A stretch of 52,459 nucleotides of DNA from Nitrospirota bacterium (GCA_016212215.1 JACRGV010000036.1:1-52459), one strand, 5' to 3'; shown: positions 1 to 8,886, counted from the stretch's first letter. A program made the numbers and translations. The notes: generated by a model not told the origin, from the sequence alone.

Positions 1-507
1 GTATACAATAGGTTTGCGTCATATCTTACAAAAAGAGAGATACCTGATCTGACATCCGGTTTCAGGGCTATAAGGGCGGATATTGCAAAGAGGTTTGTCT
101 ATCTACTTCCAAACACATTCTCTTATCCGACAACATTAACGCTTTCATTGCTAAGGTCCGGTCACAGTGTGGAGTTTATTCCTATTGTAGCTAAGAAGAG
201 GGTGGGTAAGAGCAAGATCAAACTATTAAAAGACGGGACAAGGTTTCTCCTGATAATGTTAAGGATAGCTACCCTGTTTTCACCATCAAGGGTTTTCCTG
301 CCGGTTAGTGCGGCATTCTTTACTGTTGGTGTAGGTTACTATTTATATACTTTTATAACTACCCATCGTTTTACAAATATGTCTGCCCTTTTGATAAGTA
401 ATGGTGTGATTATTTTTATGCTGGCATTGATTGCTGAACAGATTGCTCAATTGCGGTTGGACAAGACGGAAGAGGCCCCGCATGTACATAAAGAGGAGAA
501 AGAGTAG
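1..507 (+). CDS. Family 2 glycosyltransferase, C-terminal part (5' end outside window)
   Basis: The reading frame is open from base 1 and gives 168 residues before the stop. The DLTSGFRA motif at residues 16-23 is typical of DPM1/ArnC-like GT2 enzymes, which load a sugar from a nucleotide donor onto a polyprenyl phosphate at the cytoplasmic membrane face. The second half has two hydrophobic segments (about residues 85-115 and 125-150) and a charged tail, so the protein is membrane anchored. The catalytic N-terminal part lies upstream of the window. A 190-bp repeat region follows. The family is clear; the sugar and acceptor cannot be told. Confidence 0.8.
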   Translation, partial: VYNRFASYLTKREIPDLTSGFRAIRADIAKRFVYLLPNTFSYPTTLTLSLLRSGHSVEFIPIVAKKRVGKSKIKLLKDGTRFLLIMLRIATLFSPSRVFLPVSAAFFTVGVGYYLYTFITTHRFTNMSALLISNGVIIFMLALIAEQIAQLRLDKTEEAPHVHKEEKE

Positions 508-695
508 TCATTGCTCACCCGAAAATGACCCCATCTCCACCCTACCCCTCCCCTTGAAGGGGAGGGAATAAACTAAGCACCCTCTCACTAACCCCCTCCC
601 GTCATTCCAATTTGGGGAGGGGGGATTTTGGGAAATCTTTCATATCTCCCCTCCCCTTGCGGGAGGGGATTAAGGGGAGGGGGCCTCATTGTTCA
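508..695. repeat. GC-rich modular repeat between convergent genes
   Basis: Contains CCGAAAAT followed by C-rich/G-rich inverted runs (CCCTCCCCTTGAAGGGGAGGG type) and a second G-rich copy near 640-690. It belongs to the same dispersed family seen throughout the window and overlaps no credible gene. The proline-rich reading frames across it are by-products of the repeat. Confidence 0.75.
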
Positions 696-1520
696 TCATC
701 CATTTTCAAGTTCTTTGATCCGTCTTTTCGGAGAAAAGACGACTGACAGGACAAATACCCCCGAAACAAACAGTACAGTAGTCGCCCCTGATGGAAGGTC
801 AAACCAGTAGGATAGAAGCACCCCTGCCACTGAAGAAACCACCCCGATTATACCTGAATAAATAAACATCCTGACCATGCTGTAAGTTAATTGATAAGCG
901 GCTGCTGCAGGCGTTACAATCAGTGCAAATACAAGGATTGCCCCAACTGATTTTAATGATACTACAATGGTAAGGGCAATCATATTTAATAGCAGGAAGG
1001 AGAGCCATCCGGTAGGGATACCGCTTGCCTTTGCCATCTCTTCATCAAATGTAATGAAATGGAATTCTTTAAAGAAGAGATAAACAATGCTCAGGACAAT
1101 CGTCCCAAGTATCAATATGACCTTCAAATCCATTTTTGTTACTGATAATATACTGCCGAACAGGTAGCCGTATACCTCCGCATTGTAGACCTTCATAAGT
1201 CCGATAAACAACACTGCCAGAGCCATTGTCAGAGAGTAGAATATCCCTACGGATGTATCGAGCATAAGTGCGCCCTTTTTATTGAGATAACCTACTATCC
1301 ATACTGTTATCAGACTGAATATTATTGCAACTGAAAGGGGGTTATACCCTGTAAGGTATCCGAGGGTAACACCCGCGAATGCCGCATGAGATGTGCCTGC
1401 GCCGATAAATGTGAGATTTTTAAGGATTACAAAGACACCTATTATTGAACAGACAAGCCCGATAATTATAGAAGCAAGGATAGCCCTCTGCATGAATTCA
1501 TAAGAAAGCATCTCAAGCAT
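696..1520 (-). CDS. Metal ABC transporter permease (ZnuB/MntB family)
   Basis: A 274-residue, very hydrophobic protein with about eight membrane segments, the usual length for the ABC-3 permease family (ZnuB, MntB, TroC). These form the inner-membrane channel of Zn2+ or Mn2+ uptake systems. A GAGTSHAAFAGV stretch near residues 41-52 is typical of this family. It is the third transporter gene of a minus-strand operon: binding protein (2721-3635), ATPase (1673-2467), permease. The gap to the ATPase gene holds a 126-bp inverted-repeat element. Start is ATG. Substrate (zinc versus manganese or iron) cannot be fixed from sequence alone. Confidence 0.88.
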   Translation of the reverse strand: MLEMLSYEFMQRAILASIIIGLVCSIIGVFVILKNLTFIGAGTSHAAFAGVTLGYLTGYNPLSVAIIFSLITVWIVGYLNKKGALMLDTSVGIFYSLTMALAVLFIGLMKVYNAEVYGYLFGSILSVTKMDLKVILILGTIVLSIVYLFFKEFHFITFDEEMAKASGIPTGWLSFLLLNMIALTIVVSLKSVGAILVFALIVTPAAAAYQLTYSMVRMFIYSGIIGVVSSVAGVLLSYWFDLPSGATTVLFVSGVFVLSVVFSPKRRIKELENG

Positions 1521-1548
1521 GGCAACCTCTGATTAAACCTCGACATCG

Positions 1549-1674
1549 GACGGCTTCGTAAAATGCTTCATATGCAAGGCGCGCAAATCCTGAGGAATGA
1601 GGCGTACTTGTAGTTACGCCGCAATGACGAAGGATGCAGCGCAACGCCGCAGATGGACATTTTACGAAGCCGTC
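1549..1674. repeat. 126-bp inverted-repeat element between ATPase and permease genes
   Basis: Ends are exact inverted copies: GACGGCTTCGTAAAATG at 1549-1565 and its reverse complement at 1658-1674. The right end contributes the TGA stop of the ATPase gene (1673-1675). The inside carries no gene. It resembles non-autonomous palindromic elements common in Nitrospirota and deltaproteobacteria. I see no clear target duplication. Confidence 0.8.
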
Positions 1675-2467
1675 AAGCATGGTGGTGGTAGTCTCCGGCT
1701 ATGACATACGTGCCACTGTCTTTTGTAGTTACAATAACCTGCTTCCCGTATATCTCAGTAAGTATCTTTTCATTTAAGACCTCAGCAGGCGTCCCATACA
1801 CATAGAGCTTAGTTTTGAGAAGTGCCATACGGTCTACATAAGGGCTGATCATGTTTATGTCATGTGTAACAAGGAGTATGGTAAGTTTCAGATTCTTGTG
1901 AATGTTTGAGATAAACTTGATCATACTGTACTGTGTAGGTGTATCAATCCCTGTAGTCGGTTCGTCCATTAGTAAGACCTCCGGCTGTTGTACAAGTGCC
2001 CGTGCTATGAATACCCTTTGCTGCTGCCCTCCTGATAAGTGTCCAAGAGGTGACTCTATATAGGTATCCATTTCTACCTCTCTTAGTGCCTCTAACACAA
2101 GCTCTTTATCCTTACGGGATGTCCGCTTAATAAGGCCGATAGAGCTGTATCTGCCCATCATTACGGTTTCTCCTACTGTAACAGGGAAGTTATAATCTAT
2201 CTGCCCTTTTTGAGGTATATATCCAATCTTTGATTTGTGGCTGCACCGTAGCTTGTGACATGCACAATCAAATATCTGCACAGATCCGGAAGTAGGGCGC
2301 ACAAGCCCAAGTACTGATTTAAGCAGGGTAGTCTTTCCTGAACCGTTTGGACCTATAATGCCTACAAATTCTCCCTGATGAATTTGTAGACTGACATCTC
2401 TGATGGCGGTCCTGTTCTGATAGGAAATTGTGGCATTTGAGAATTTGATTATAACGTTATCGTTCAT
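1673..2467 (-). CDS. Metal ABC transporter ATP-binding protein (ZnuC/MntA family)
   Basis: A 264-residue ABC ATPase. Visible motifs are Walker A GPNGSGKTT (about residues 39-47), Q-loop IPQKGQIDYNFPVTVGE, signature LSGGQQQR (about 143-150), Walker B VLLMDEP and a switch histidine in LLVTHDI. The Q-loop text and length match the zinc/manganese importer subfamily. The protein ends in a His-rich tail (GDYHHHA), which may bind metal but could simply come from the adjoining inverted repeat that supplies the stop codon. Start ATG lies in a modular repeat flank (GATTTTTGA-ATGAA). It is preceded by the binding-protein gene and followed by the permease gene. Confidence 0.9.
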   Translation of the reverse strand: MNDNVIIKFSNATISYQNRTAIRDVSLQIHQGEFVGIIGPNGSGKTTLLKSVLGLVRPTSGSVQIFDCACHKLRCSHKSKIGYIPQKGQIDYNFPVTVGETVMMGRYSSIGLIKRTSRKDKELVLEALREVEMDTYIESPLGHLSGGQQQRVFIARALVQQPEVLLMDEPTTGIDTPTQYSMIKFISNIHKNLKLTILLVTHDINMISPYVDRMALLKTKLYVYGTPAEVLNEKILTEIYGKQVIVTTKDSGTYVIAGDYHHHA

Positions 2468-2720
2468 TCAAAAATCAACCCCATCCCCACCCTACCCCTC
2501 CCCTTGAAGGGGAGGGAATCAACAACATAGCCCCCTCTCCCTCAGGGAGAGGGTTAGGGTGGGGTTTTCATTGCCCTTTGTGAGCGCCCCGCTCATGTAA
2601 GTTCATCCGAAAATAACCCCTAACGGTACGTTAGGGGTCGACAGGCTCACATTGACACCATGGATGTCATGGTGAGCCTGTCGAACCATGATTCCATTTT
2701 CATCTCTTGCTTCTAACCTC
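2465..2720. repeat. Compound modular repeat between substrate-binding and ATPase genes
   Basis: Three palindromic cores lie in series. First is a G-rich type (about 2467-2570). Then comes the GAGCGCCCCGCTCATG flank and a perfect 9-bp palindrome CCCCTAACG/CGTTAGGGG (2617-2625, 2629-2637). Last is TCGACAGGCTCAC/GTGAGCCTGTCGA (2638-2650, 2672-2684). The left end supplies the ATPase start codon context; the right end abuts the purine-rich tract next to the binding-protein stop. Confidence 0.75.
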
Positions 2721-3635
2721 TTACTTCTGCTCCCCGCTCAATCCCTTGACAAGCTGTTCCCCGTTATACTCCATCATCTCAATGTAAGTCCCTGTCCCCG
2801 GCAGTCCTCCTGGAACAGGTGTGAGGGTTATCAGTTTTGCACCTGTTTCATCAGCTATGGCCTTTGGGGTCTTTGGATTCAACTGAGGTTCAGATACTAT
2901 AGCCCTTATTTTTTCCTGTCTTATCTTGTTTATAATGGCTGCGACGTGTTTTGCCGAAGGTTCTGAGCCGACCTGTATCTGGATATTGTCGGCAATTATT
3001 AATTTGAATCTCTGTGCAAAGTAAGGCCATGCAGGGTGATGAGTAATAATCTTTCTGTCCGGTATATTACTTAGTTTATTTTCAATATGTTTACGCATTA
3101 TATCTATCTTTTTAAAATACTCCGACTGATTTGACAGATAAATCTTCCTTCCTTCAGGGTCTATCTTTATCAATGCATCAGTAATGTGTCTTATCATGAC
3201 CTTTGCCCTTTCAGGGTCAAGCCAGATATGTGGGTTCCCTGCATGGGCGTCATGTCCGTGAGTATCCCATTCTTCATTTCTTAATAAAGGTATACCGCTT
3301 GATGTTGTAATGACCATTAGATTATTGTTTGAGGCATTTTTAATCAAAGAGTCAACCCATATCTCAAGACCGAGTCCGATCTTTACAAGCACCTTAGCAT
3401 CCCTAACCGAGGCAATATCGCTGGGTTTCGGTGTATATGTATGCTCGCTCTCCAGCCCGGTCAGAAGGCTTTTTACCTCAACCCTGCTTCCTCCCACGTT
3501 TTTAACAAAGTCTTCGAGAAAGGTAAGGGTTGTCACAACCTTTATCTTCTGGCCGGCAAGTGCATTTGTTGAAGAACTGATAAAGAGTAGAACGGCTGTT
3601 GTAATAAGTAAAAAATTATATGACAGTTTCTGCAA
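2721..3635 (-). CDS. Periplasmic metal-binding protein of ABC importer (ZnuA/TroA family)
   Basis: 304 residues with a signal peptide (hydrophobic run about residues 8-25, likely cleavage after ALA at 27). Family ligand motifs are visible: SEHTYTP (His65), NPHIWLD (His136), THHPAWPYF and SEPQLNP. A short His/Asp-rich loop (THGHDAHAG, about 125-133) is typical of zinc-binding members. The protein captures Zn2+ or Mn2+ in the periplasm and delivers it to the permease encoded downstream. The start is TTG, chosen because an AGGAGG site lies 8 nt upstream and the signal peptide begins there. Only 12 nt separate it from the stop of the upstream GGDEF/HD-GYP gene, so the two are probably co-transcribed. 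Confidence 0.9.
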   Translation of the reverse strand: MQKLSYNFLLITTAVLLFISSSTNALAGQKIKVVTTLTFLEDFVKNVGGSRVEVKSLLTGLESEHTYTPKPSDIASVRDAKVLVKIGLGLEIWVDSLIKNASNNNLMVITTSSGIPLLRNEEWDTHGHDAHAGNPHIWLDPERAKVMIRHITDALIKIDPEGRKIYLSNQSEYFKKIDIMRKHIENKLSNIPDRKIITHHPAWPYFAQRFKLIIADNIQIQVGSEPSAKHVAAIINKIRQEKIRAIVSEPQLNPKTPKAIADETGAKLITLTPVPGGLPGTGTYIEMMEYNGEQLVKGLSGEQK

Positions 3636-3647
3636 AGTCTATCCCTC

Positions 3648-5966
3648 CTATAAAAAAGTTTTCTCTGAAATGTCTGCTTCCTTTATATCTTTTTTTAATA
3701 TTTTAATAAAAGCAGAGACGATATTAGGGTCAAACTGTGTTCCGGAATTACGCATCAGCTCTTCAATCGCCTCATCCTGAGATAATCTCCGTTTATAAGG
3801 CGAGATTGAAGTCATTGCAAAGTAAGAGTCAACCACAGTAATTATTCTTGCAAGCAATGGTATCTCTTCTCCTTTAAGGCCGGATGGATAACCGGTACCG
3901 TCAAACCTCTCGTGATGATGGAGGATAGCAGGCAATACATTACTTATTTTCAGTATCTGGTTCAGAAGATTTACACCTATCTCAGGGTGGCTCTTAACCA
4001 ATTTCCATTCATCTCCTGTCAATGACCCGGGTTTTTGTAAAACCTGAAAAGGGATGTTAAAGATACCGACATCATGTAACATTGTTGCAATCTTCAAATC
4101 CCTCGTATCTTCCTCATTCAGGTACATATACTCTGCCAACTGTGCAGTTACATTTGACATAGAGTTCAACTGACCTCTGTGAAATGGAATCTTGGCCTCA
4201 ACAGCGGAGTAAATGCCTTTAAATATCCATTCTTCTGCCTGCTCCAGCAGTGTTTGTGGTTTAGACGACCTCTGTTCCATCGCCGCTTTTAATGTATCTT
4301 TGTAAAGAACAGCATTATTCTTTCCTGAGTCTTTTGCAAAGTAAAGGGTCTGGTCAGCCGCATCAATTAATCCTTTTCTGTCCGTTGCATCCTGGGGAAA
4401 GGATGCGATACCTATGCTTACGGATACATGTACAATCCTGTCTCCCATAACCTGAATTGGTATCTGGTTAATGTGCTTTCTGAGACGATCAGAAAAGATG
4501 AATGCCTCTTCAGAATCAGAAGACGGCAGGATTATTGCTATCTCCTCTCCGCCATATCTGGCAGCAAAATCCGACATCCTGACATCTTTTAGTATTGTAC
4601 TGCTTAATGATTGAAGAACTAAGTCGCCTGTCTGGTGGCCGTAAGTGTCATTAAATTTTTTAAAGTTATCAATATCTATCATCAGGAGTGAAAGGTTATA
4701 ACTGTATCTATATGCACGTTCTATCTCCACCTCAAGCCGTTTCTGAAATTCCCGGTGGTTATAAAGTCCGGTTAGTCCGTCTGTGGAGGATAATTTAACC
4801 AGGTCTTCATGTGATGTCTGGATGGCTATTGCCATTTCATTAAAGGCATTGGCAAGCTGGCCTATCTCATCCTTCCTATCAATAGTGACGCGGCTCGTAA
4901 GGTCGCCTTTGCTCATTGCGATGCTGGTCAAGGTAAGTTCCTGTATCGGGTGGGCAATCCTGTAACCAATGATACCTGCAGTCCCAAAAAGCAAAACACA
5001 GATTGAGAGAACGAAAAAGATGTATTTTTTTGCAGAAATTCCTGCGAAAATATTCTCTTCAGAGGTAATAACCCCAATGCTCCACCTGTTTTGGTTTTCC
5101 ATGGTTACAGGAACAGTTTTGTAAGAAATATATGAAGGTTTTCCATTGTAGATTATATTCATGTTGTTGCTTCCGCCGGAAAGCATGTATTTTATGGCTG
5201 ATTTGAAGGATTGGTCATCTTCAGTTACGAATGAAGGGCGGAGTGTCTCACCGGCTTCCATTTCACTATGTGCTATAAGGCGGCCCTCCTGATCTATAAC
5301 AAAAACAGTATTATCAGGGTGGACTATATTCCTGATAAAACGGTTAATCCTGTCCAGATAGATCTGCATGAATAATATACCCAGAGGTTTTCCTTTACTG
5401 CTGAATACAGGTGTGGCAAATGGGACTATCCATTTGCGGGAGGACTCTGATAATTCAGGCATGCCGTTATATACTTTTCCTTGATTAAACGCTTTTACCT
5501 GACTGAAAAAGGGGCGGCCCGATATATTTGATATATTCATAGAGTCCGGAGGGGTTAAATTACCTTCATAAACATAATTTATTACCCTTCCGCTCATGTC
5601 TGCAAATCCTGCTGATTCTATCAGCCCTGGAGAAAGCAATGCAAGACGGAGGAGTGAATTTTCCTGGTCCTTTTTATAAAGGCCTGCCTCTTCCGGTTCT
5701 TCAAAATAACGGCTGAATGAGGCATTGTGAGAGGTTAACAACAGATTGTCATTGGACTCAACAAAGAGTATGACGATATTTCTCATGCCATTGTTTACGT
5801 CTAATTCCTGCTCTTTCAGGGAAACGTTTATCAATGCATCGCGGCTGTTTGAATACATATATAAACTGCCGATTACAAGCGGGATCACCCCGATTATTGA
5901 AAATAGAAAGAAAAGTTTTGTATAAATGCTTCTTATAGGGAAGAGATTTTTAAATAGTTGAATCAT
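3648..5966 (-). CDS. Membrane sensor with GGDEF and HD-GYP domains (c-di-GMP synthesis and breakdown)
   Basis: 772 residues. Domain order: TM1 (about 16-36), a large periplasmic Cache-like sensor (about 40-310), TM2 (about 316-338), HAMP (about 339-390), GGDEF (about 393-560), HD-GYP (about 600-760). The GGDEF site reads GGEEI with an RMSD inhibitory I-site five residues before it, so the diguanylate cyclase looks active and feedback controlled. The HD-GYP part has MLHDVG and HHERFDGTGYP, so the phosphodiesterase also looks intact. It heads the metal-uptake operon, 12 nt before the binding-protein gene. This suggests that c-di-GMP signalling and metal supply are linked, which is inference from position. 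An ATG start follows an AAAGGG site. Confidence 0.9.
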   Translation of the reverse strand: MIQLFKNLFPIRSIYTKLFFLFSIIGVIPLVIGSLYMYSNSRDALINVSLKEQELDVNNGMRNIVILFVESNDNLLLTSHNASFSRYFEEPEEAGLYKKDQENSLLRLALLSPGLIESAGFADMSGRVINYVYEGNLTPPDSMNISNISGRPFFSQVKAFNQGKVYNGMPELSESSRKWIVPFATPVFSSKGKPLGILFMQIYLDRINRFIRNIVHPDNTVFVIDQEGRLIAHSEMEAGETLRPSFVTEDDQSFKSAIKYMLSGGSNNMNIIYNGKPSYISYKTVPVTMENQNRWSIGVITSEENIFAGISAKKYIFFVLSICVLLFGTAGIIGYRIAHPIQELTLTSIAMSKGDLTSRVTIDRKDEIGQLANAFNEMAIAIQTSHEDLVKLSSTDGLTGLYNHREFQKRLEVEIERAYRYSYNLSLLMIDIDNFKKFNDTYGHQTGDLVLQSLSSTILKDVRMSDFAARYGGEEIAIILPSSDSEEAFIFSDRLRKHINQIPIQVMGDRIVHVSVSIGIASFPQDATDRKGLIDAADQTLYFAKDSGKNNAVLYKDTLKAAMEQRSSKPQTLLEQAEEWIFKGIYSAVEAKIPFHRGQLNSMSNVTAQLAEYMYLNEEDTRDLKIATMLHDVGIFNIPFQVLQKPGSLTGDEWKLVKSHPEIGVNLLNQILKISNVLPAILHHHERFDGTGYPSGLKGEEIPLLARIITVVDSYFAMTSISPYKRRLSQDEAIEELMRNSGTQFDPNIVSAFIKILKKDIKEADISEKTFL

Positions 5967-6058
5967 AACGGCCCTTTTGTGACGAACATATTATACTAAC
6001 ACACTTGAAATAAAAATATAAGCCGGCCTTGACACTTACACTATATAGATGTTAATAT
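5967..6058. promoter_or_regulatory. Divergent promoter region of GGDEF/HD-GYP gene and thrS
   Basis: Toward thrS: TTGACA at 6029-6034 and TAATAT at 6053-6058, spacing 18. Toward the minus strand: a TATAAT -10 (complement at 5990-5995) about 24 nt before the ATG, with a weak -35. No known regulator site is recognised. Confidence 0.5.
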
Positions 6059-6114
6059 TTCCCCACTTTGGAATTGACTATGATTAAAAATATTAAGCGA
6101 TATGGAATTCATGA

Positions 6115-7974
6115 ATGCAGGGAATGAAGGGATTGCAGGATAACAGTAAAGAAATATTAGCAGCAAGGGTAAACGGCCGCCTTGTGGATTTGAAAAGCCG
6201 CCAGTGTGAAGAACCAGATGTAGAAGAAGGCATAGAATGGGTTAATGTCTCATCTCCGGAAGGTCTTGAAATTCTCAGGCACAGCACAAGTCACCTTATG
6301 GCACAGGCAGTGAAAGAACTCTATCCTGACGTTAAAATAACGATTGGGCCTGCTATTGAAGAAGGTTTCTATTATGATTTTGACAAAGAAAGGCCTTTCA
6401 CCAATGAAGAACTGCTTAAAATAGAAGAGAGAATGACTGCTATTGTAAAAAGGGATACCCCTGTTGAACGCATGGAACTGTCACGTGAAGATGCAGTAAA
6501 AATGTTTGACGGTATGAAGGAAAACTATAAGGTGGAGATTATAAAAGACCTGCCGGAAGGAACAGTTTCTCTCTATCGCCAGGGGGATTTTATAGACCTT
6601 TGCAGAGGTCCGCATATTCCTTCAACCGGATATGTAAGGTCATTTAAACTGCTTAATACCGCAGGTGCATACTGGCGCGGGGATGAAAAGAACAGGATGC
6701 TTCAGAGGATATATGGGACTGCATTTCCGACACAGGAGGCACTTGATAATTATCTGAATAAGCTGGAAGAGATAAAAAAGAGGGACCATAGGAAACTCGG
6801 CAGGGAATTAGATCTGTTCAGTATACAGGATGAGATTGGTGCAGGGTTAATACTATGGCATCCAAAGGGTGCTTTAATTAGGAAGACGATTGAAGACTTC
6901 TGGAAGGATGAACATCTCAGCAATGGGTATCAATTGCTGTACACACCGCATGTTGCTAAACTTGACCTCTGGAACACAAGCGGTCACACGGATTTCTACC
7001 GTGCAAATATGTATGCACCTATTGATATAGAAGGGCAGGAGTTTCAGTTGAAACCGATGAATTGCCCTTTTCATATAACGATATATAAGACTAAGATGCG
7101 CAGTTACCGTGACCTCCCTATAAGATGGGCTGAGCTTGGGACTGTTTACAGATATGAGAGGTCAGGTGTTCTGCATGGCCTGCTGAGGGTCAGGGGCTTT
7201 ACGCAGGATGATGCACACATTTTTTGCCGTCCTGATCAATTAGAGAAGGAGATTGCATCAATACTTGATTTCACGGTCTATATCCTTGGTGCTTACGGTT
7301 TTACCAATTACGATATATATCTTTCAACAAGGCCGGAGAAATATGTAGGCTCACTTGAAAACTGGGACAAGGCAACAACGGCTTTGAGCAATGCCTTAAA
7401 GGCAAAAGGGCTTGAGTTTCAGGTTGATCCGGGGGAAGGTGTTTTTTACGGGCCTAAGATAGACATTAAGATAAAGGATGTGCTGGATCGTGCATGGCAG
7501 TGTTCTACTATCCAGGTTGACTTTAATCTGCCTGAGAGGTTTGCCCTTTCCTACACAGGAGAGGATGGATTGCAGTATCAGCCTATTATGCTCCACAGGG
7601 CGCTGATGGGTTCTTTGGAGAGATTCTTCGGTATCTTAGTAGAACACTATGCAGGTGCATTTCCGGTATGGATAGCCCCGGTGCAGGTAAAGATACTACC
7701 GATAACGGATAAACAAAATGTATATGCAGAAGAGCTGATAAGCCTTCTAAAGAAGGAGAATATAAGGGCTGAGATTGATTCAAGGAATGAAAAGATCGGT
7801 TTCAAGATTCGTGAGGCACAGATGGAAAAGATACCATACATGCTTATAGCCGGAAACAGGGAGGCAGAGGCAGGGACGGTTTCCCTAAGACACAGACGGG
7901 ATGGGGACAAAGGGGCACTGACCATTACAACAGCAATAGAAATGATAAAGAAAGATATAGCCGATAGGGTTTAA
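6115..7974 (+). CDS. thrS: Threonyl-tRNA synthetase
   Basis: 619 residues. Charges tRNA-Thr and edits mischarged Ser. The editing domain shows HSTSH (His56, His60) and LCRGPH (Cys163, His167). The catalytic core has the zinc cysteine in MNCPFH (Cys317), class II motif 2 around RVRGFTQDDAH, and motif 3 in HRALMGSLERFF. An anticodon-binding domain follows. The N-terminal TGS domain is short: only its second half (ILAARVNGRLVDL) is in frame. A first half resembling a TGS start is readable in another frame from ATG 6080 to about 6125, so a frameshift or sequence error near 6124 is possible. First gene of thrS-infC-rpmI-rplT. As it stands, the start is ATG 6115, because TGA precedes it in frame. 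Confidence 0.95.
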   Translation: MQGMKGLQDNSKEILAARVNGRLVDLKSRQCEEPDVEEGIEWVNVSSPEGLEILRHSTSHLMAQAVKELYPDVKITIGPAIEEGFYYDFDKERPFTNEELLKIEERMTAIVKRDTPVERMELSREDAVKMFDGMKENYKVEIIKDLPEGTVSLYRQGDFIDLCRGPHIPSTGYVRSFKLLNTAGAYWRGDEKNRMLQRIYGTAFPTQEALDNYLNKLEEIKKRDHRKLGRELDLFSIQDEIGAGLILWHPKGALIRKTIEDFWKDEHLSNGYQLLYTPHVAKLDLWNTSGHTDFYRANMYAPIDIEGQEFQLKPMNCPFHITIYKTKMRSYRDLPIRWAELGTVYRYERSGVLHGLLRVRGFTQDDAHIFCRPDQLEKEIASILDFTVYILGAYGFTNYDIYLSTRPEKYVGSLENWDKATTALSNALKAKGLEFQVDPGEGVFYGPKIDIKIKDVLDRAWQCSTIQVDFNLPERFALSYTGEDGLQYQPIMLHRALMGSLERFFGILVEHYAGAFPVWIAPVQVKILPITDKQNVYAEELISLLKKENIRAEIDSRNEKIGFKIREAQMEKIPYMLIAGNREAEAGTVSLRHRRDGDKGALTITTAIEMIKKDIADRV

Positions 7975-8066
7975 CAAACAGTAGCCATGCGTGGCACAGC
8001 AAGAATGTCAGAAATGGTTTTAGAACATAAAAACATTTATGGCATTCGTAGAGGGGGTGATAGGTC

Positions 8067-8702
8067 ATCGCTGAACCAAAAGTAAGAGTAAACAGAGAGA
8101 TTAGGGTTAAAGAGGTTCGGGTAATAGGTCCTGAGGGTGAACAGATAGGTATACTTCCTACATATCAGGCCATAAAAAAGGCAGAGGAGTATGGACTTGA
8201 CCTTGTGGAGGTCTCACCAACAGCAAAACCGCCTGTTTGCCGTGTAATGGACTTTGGAAAATATAAATATGAGCAGGCCAAGAAACAACATTCTGCGAGG
8301 GTGCATCAACGCAGTATGCAGTTAAAAGAGGTTAAACTAAGGCCTTATACAGATAAGCATGATTTAGAGATTAAAATCCGGAATGTAAGGAGATTTTTAG
8401 AAGATAAAAACAAGGCAAAGGTAACTCTTTCATTCAGGGGCAGGGAGAAGGCGCACACAGAGATTGGGAGACCAATCATGGAGGCATTCTGGGAAGGTGT
8501 GAAAGATATCGGGATGATTGATTCCCCTGTTAAGATGGAAGGGGATAACATGATTATGATAGTATCCCCCAAGGCTGAAATAGTGAAGGCTAAAAAGCCT
8601 CAGAGTGCGGCAGGGTCATCTGATGTAAAGACTGAAGCAAAGGCATCTGGAGCAGAAAATATAAATTTAGAAGGGAGAGAGAATGAGCAAGACAAAACTT
8701 AA
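8067..8702 (+). CDS. infC: Translation initiation factor IF-3, AUC start codon
   Basis: 211 residues. Binds the 30S subunit, blocks premature 50S joining and rejects non-canonical start codons. N-domain: KVRVNREIRVKEVRVIG. Linker and C-domain: VCRVMDFGKYKYEQAKK, then LRPYTDKHDLEIK. The C-terminus has a longer Ala/Glu/Lys-rich tail than E. coli. In frame, TGA (8058) and TAG (8061) precede GTC-ATC-GCT, so no ATG, GTG or TTG can start the conserved N-terminus. ATC at 8067, 9 nt after a GGGGG site, is the only sensible start. E. coli infC uses AUU for IF-3 autoregulation, so the same control is likely here. The last 20 nt overlap rpmI. Confidence 0.9.
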   Translation: MAEPKVRVNREIRVKEVRVIGPEGEQIGILPTYQAIKKAEEYGLDLVEVSPTAKPPVCRVMDFGKYKYEQAKKQHSARVHQRSMQLKEVKLRPYTDKHDLEIKIRNVRRFLEDKNKAKVTLSFRGREKAHTEIGRPIMEAFWEGVKDIGMIDSPVKMEGDNMIMIVSPKAEIVKAKKPQSAAGSSDVKTEAKASGAENINLEGRENEQDKT

Positions 8703-8886
8703 AACTCACAGGGGCGCTGCAAAACGTTTTAAAGTTACAGGAACTGGTAAGATAGTAAGACGCAAGGCTTCAGGAAGCCATCTGCTGACACATAAAAGCT
8801 CGGCCAGGAAAAGGGTCTTAAAACAGGCAGTGATTGTTGATAAGGCGAATGAAGATAATATGAAAAAGCTGTTACCTTATGGATAA
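8683..8886 (+). CDS. rpmI: 50S ribosomal protein L35
   Basis: 67 residues, highly basic, full family length. The L35 signature KLKTHRGAAKRFKVTGTGKI is at the N-terminus, followed by the SHLLTHKSSARKRVL block. The ATG at 8683 follows a GGGAGAGAG site inside the end of infC, and the two genes overlap by 20 nt, which suggests translational coupling. A repeat-filled 174-bp spacer separates it from rplT. Confidence 0.97.
   Translation: MSKTKLKTHRGAAKRFKVTGTGKIVRRKASGSHLLTHKSSARKRVLKQAVIVDKANEDNMKKLLPYG

Noticed and set aside
7975-8066. Structured leader (L20 leader or similar) before infC
   Set aside because: A small GCCA-TGCG-TGGC hairpin is present, but I could not build a known leader structure or terminator.
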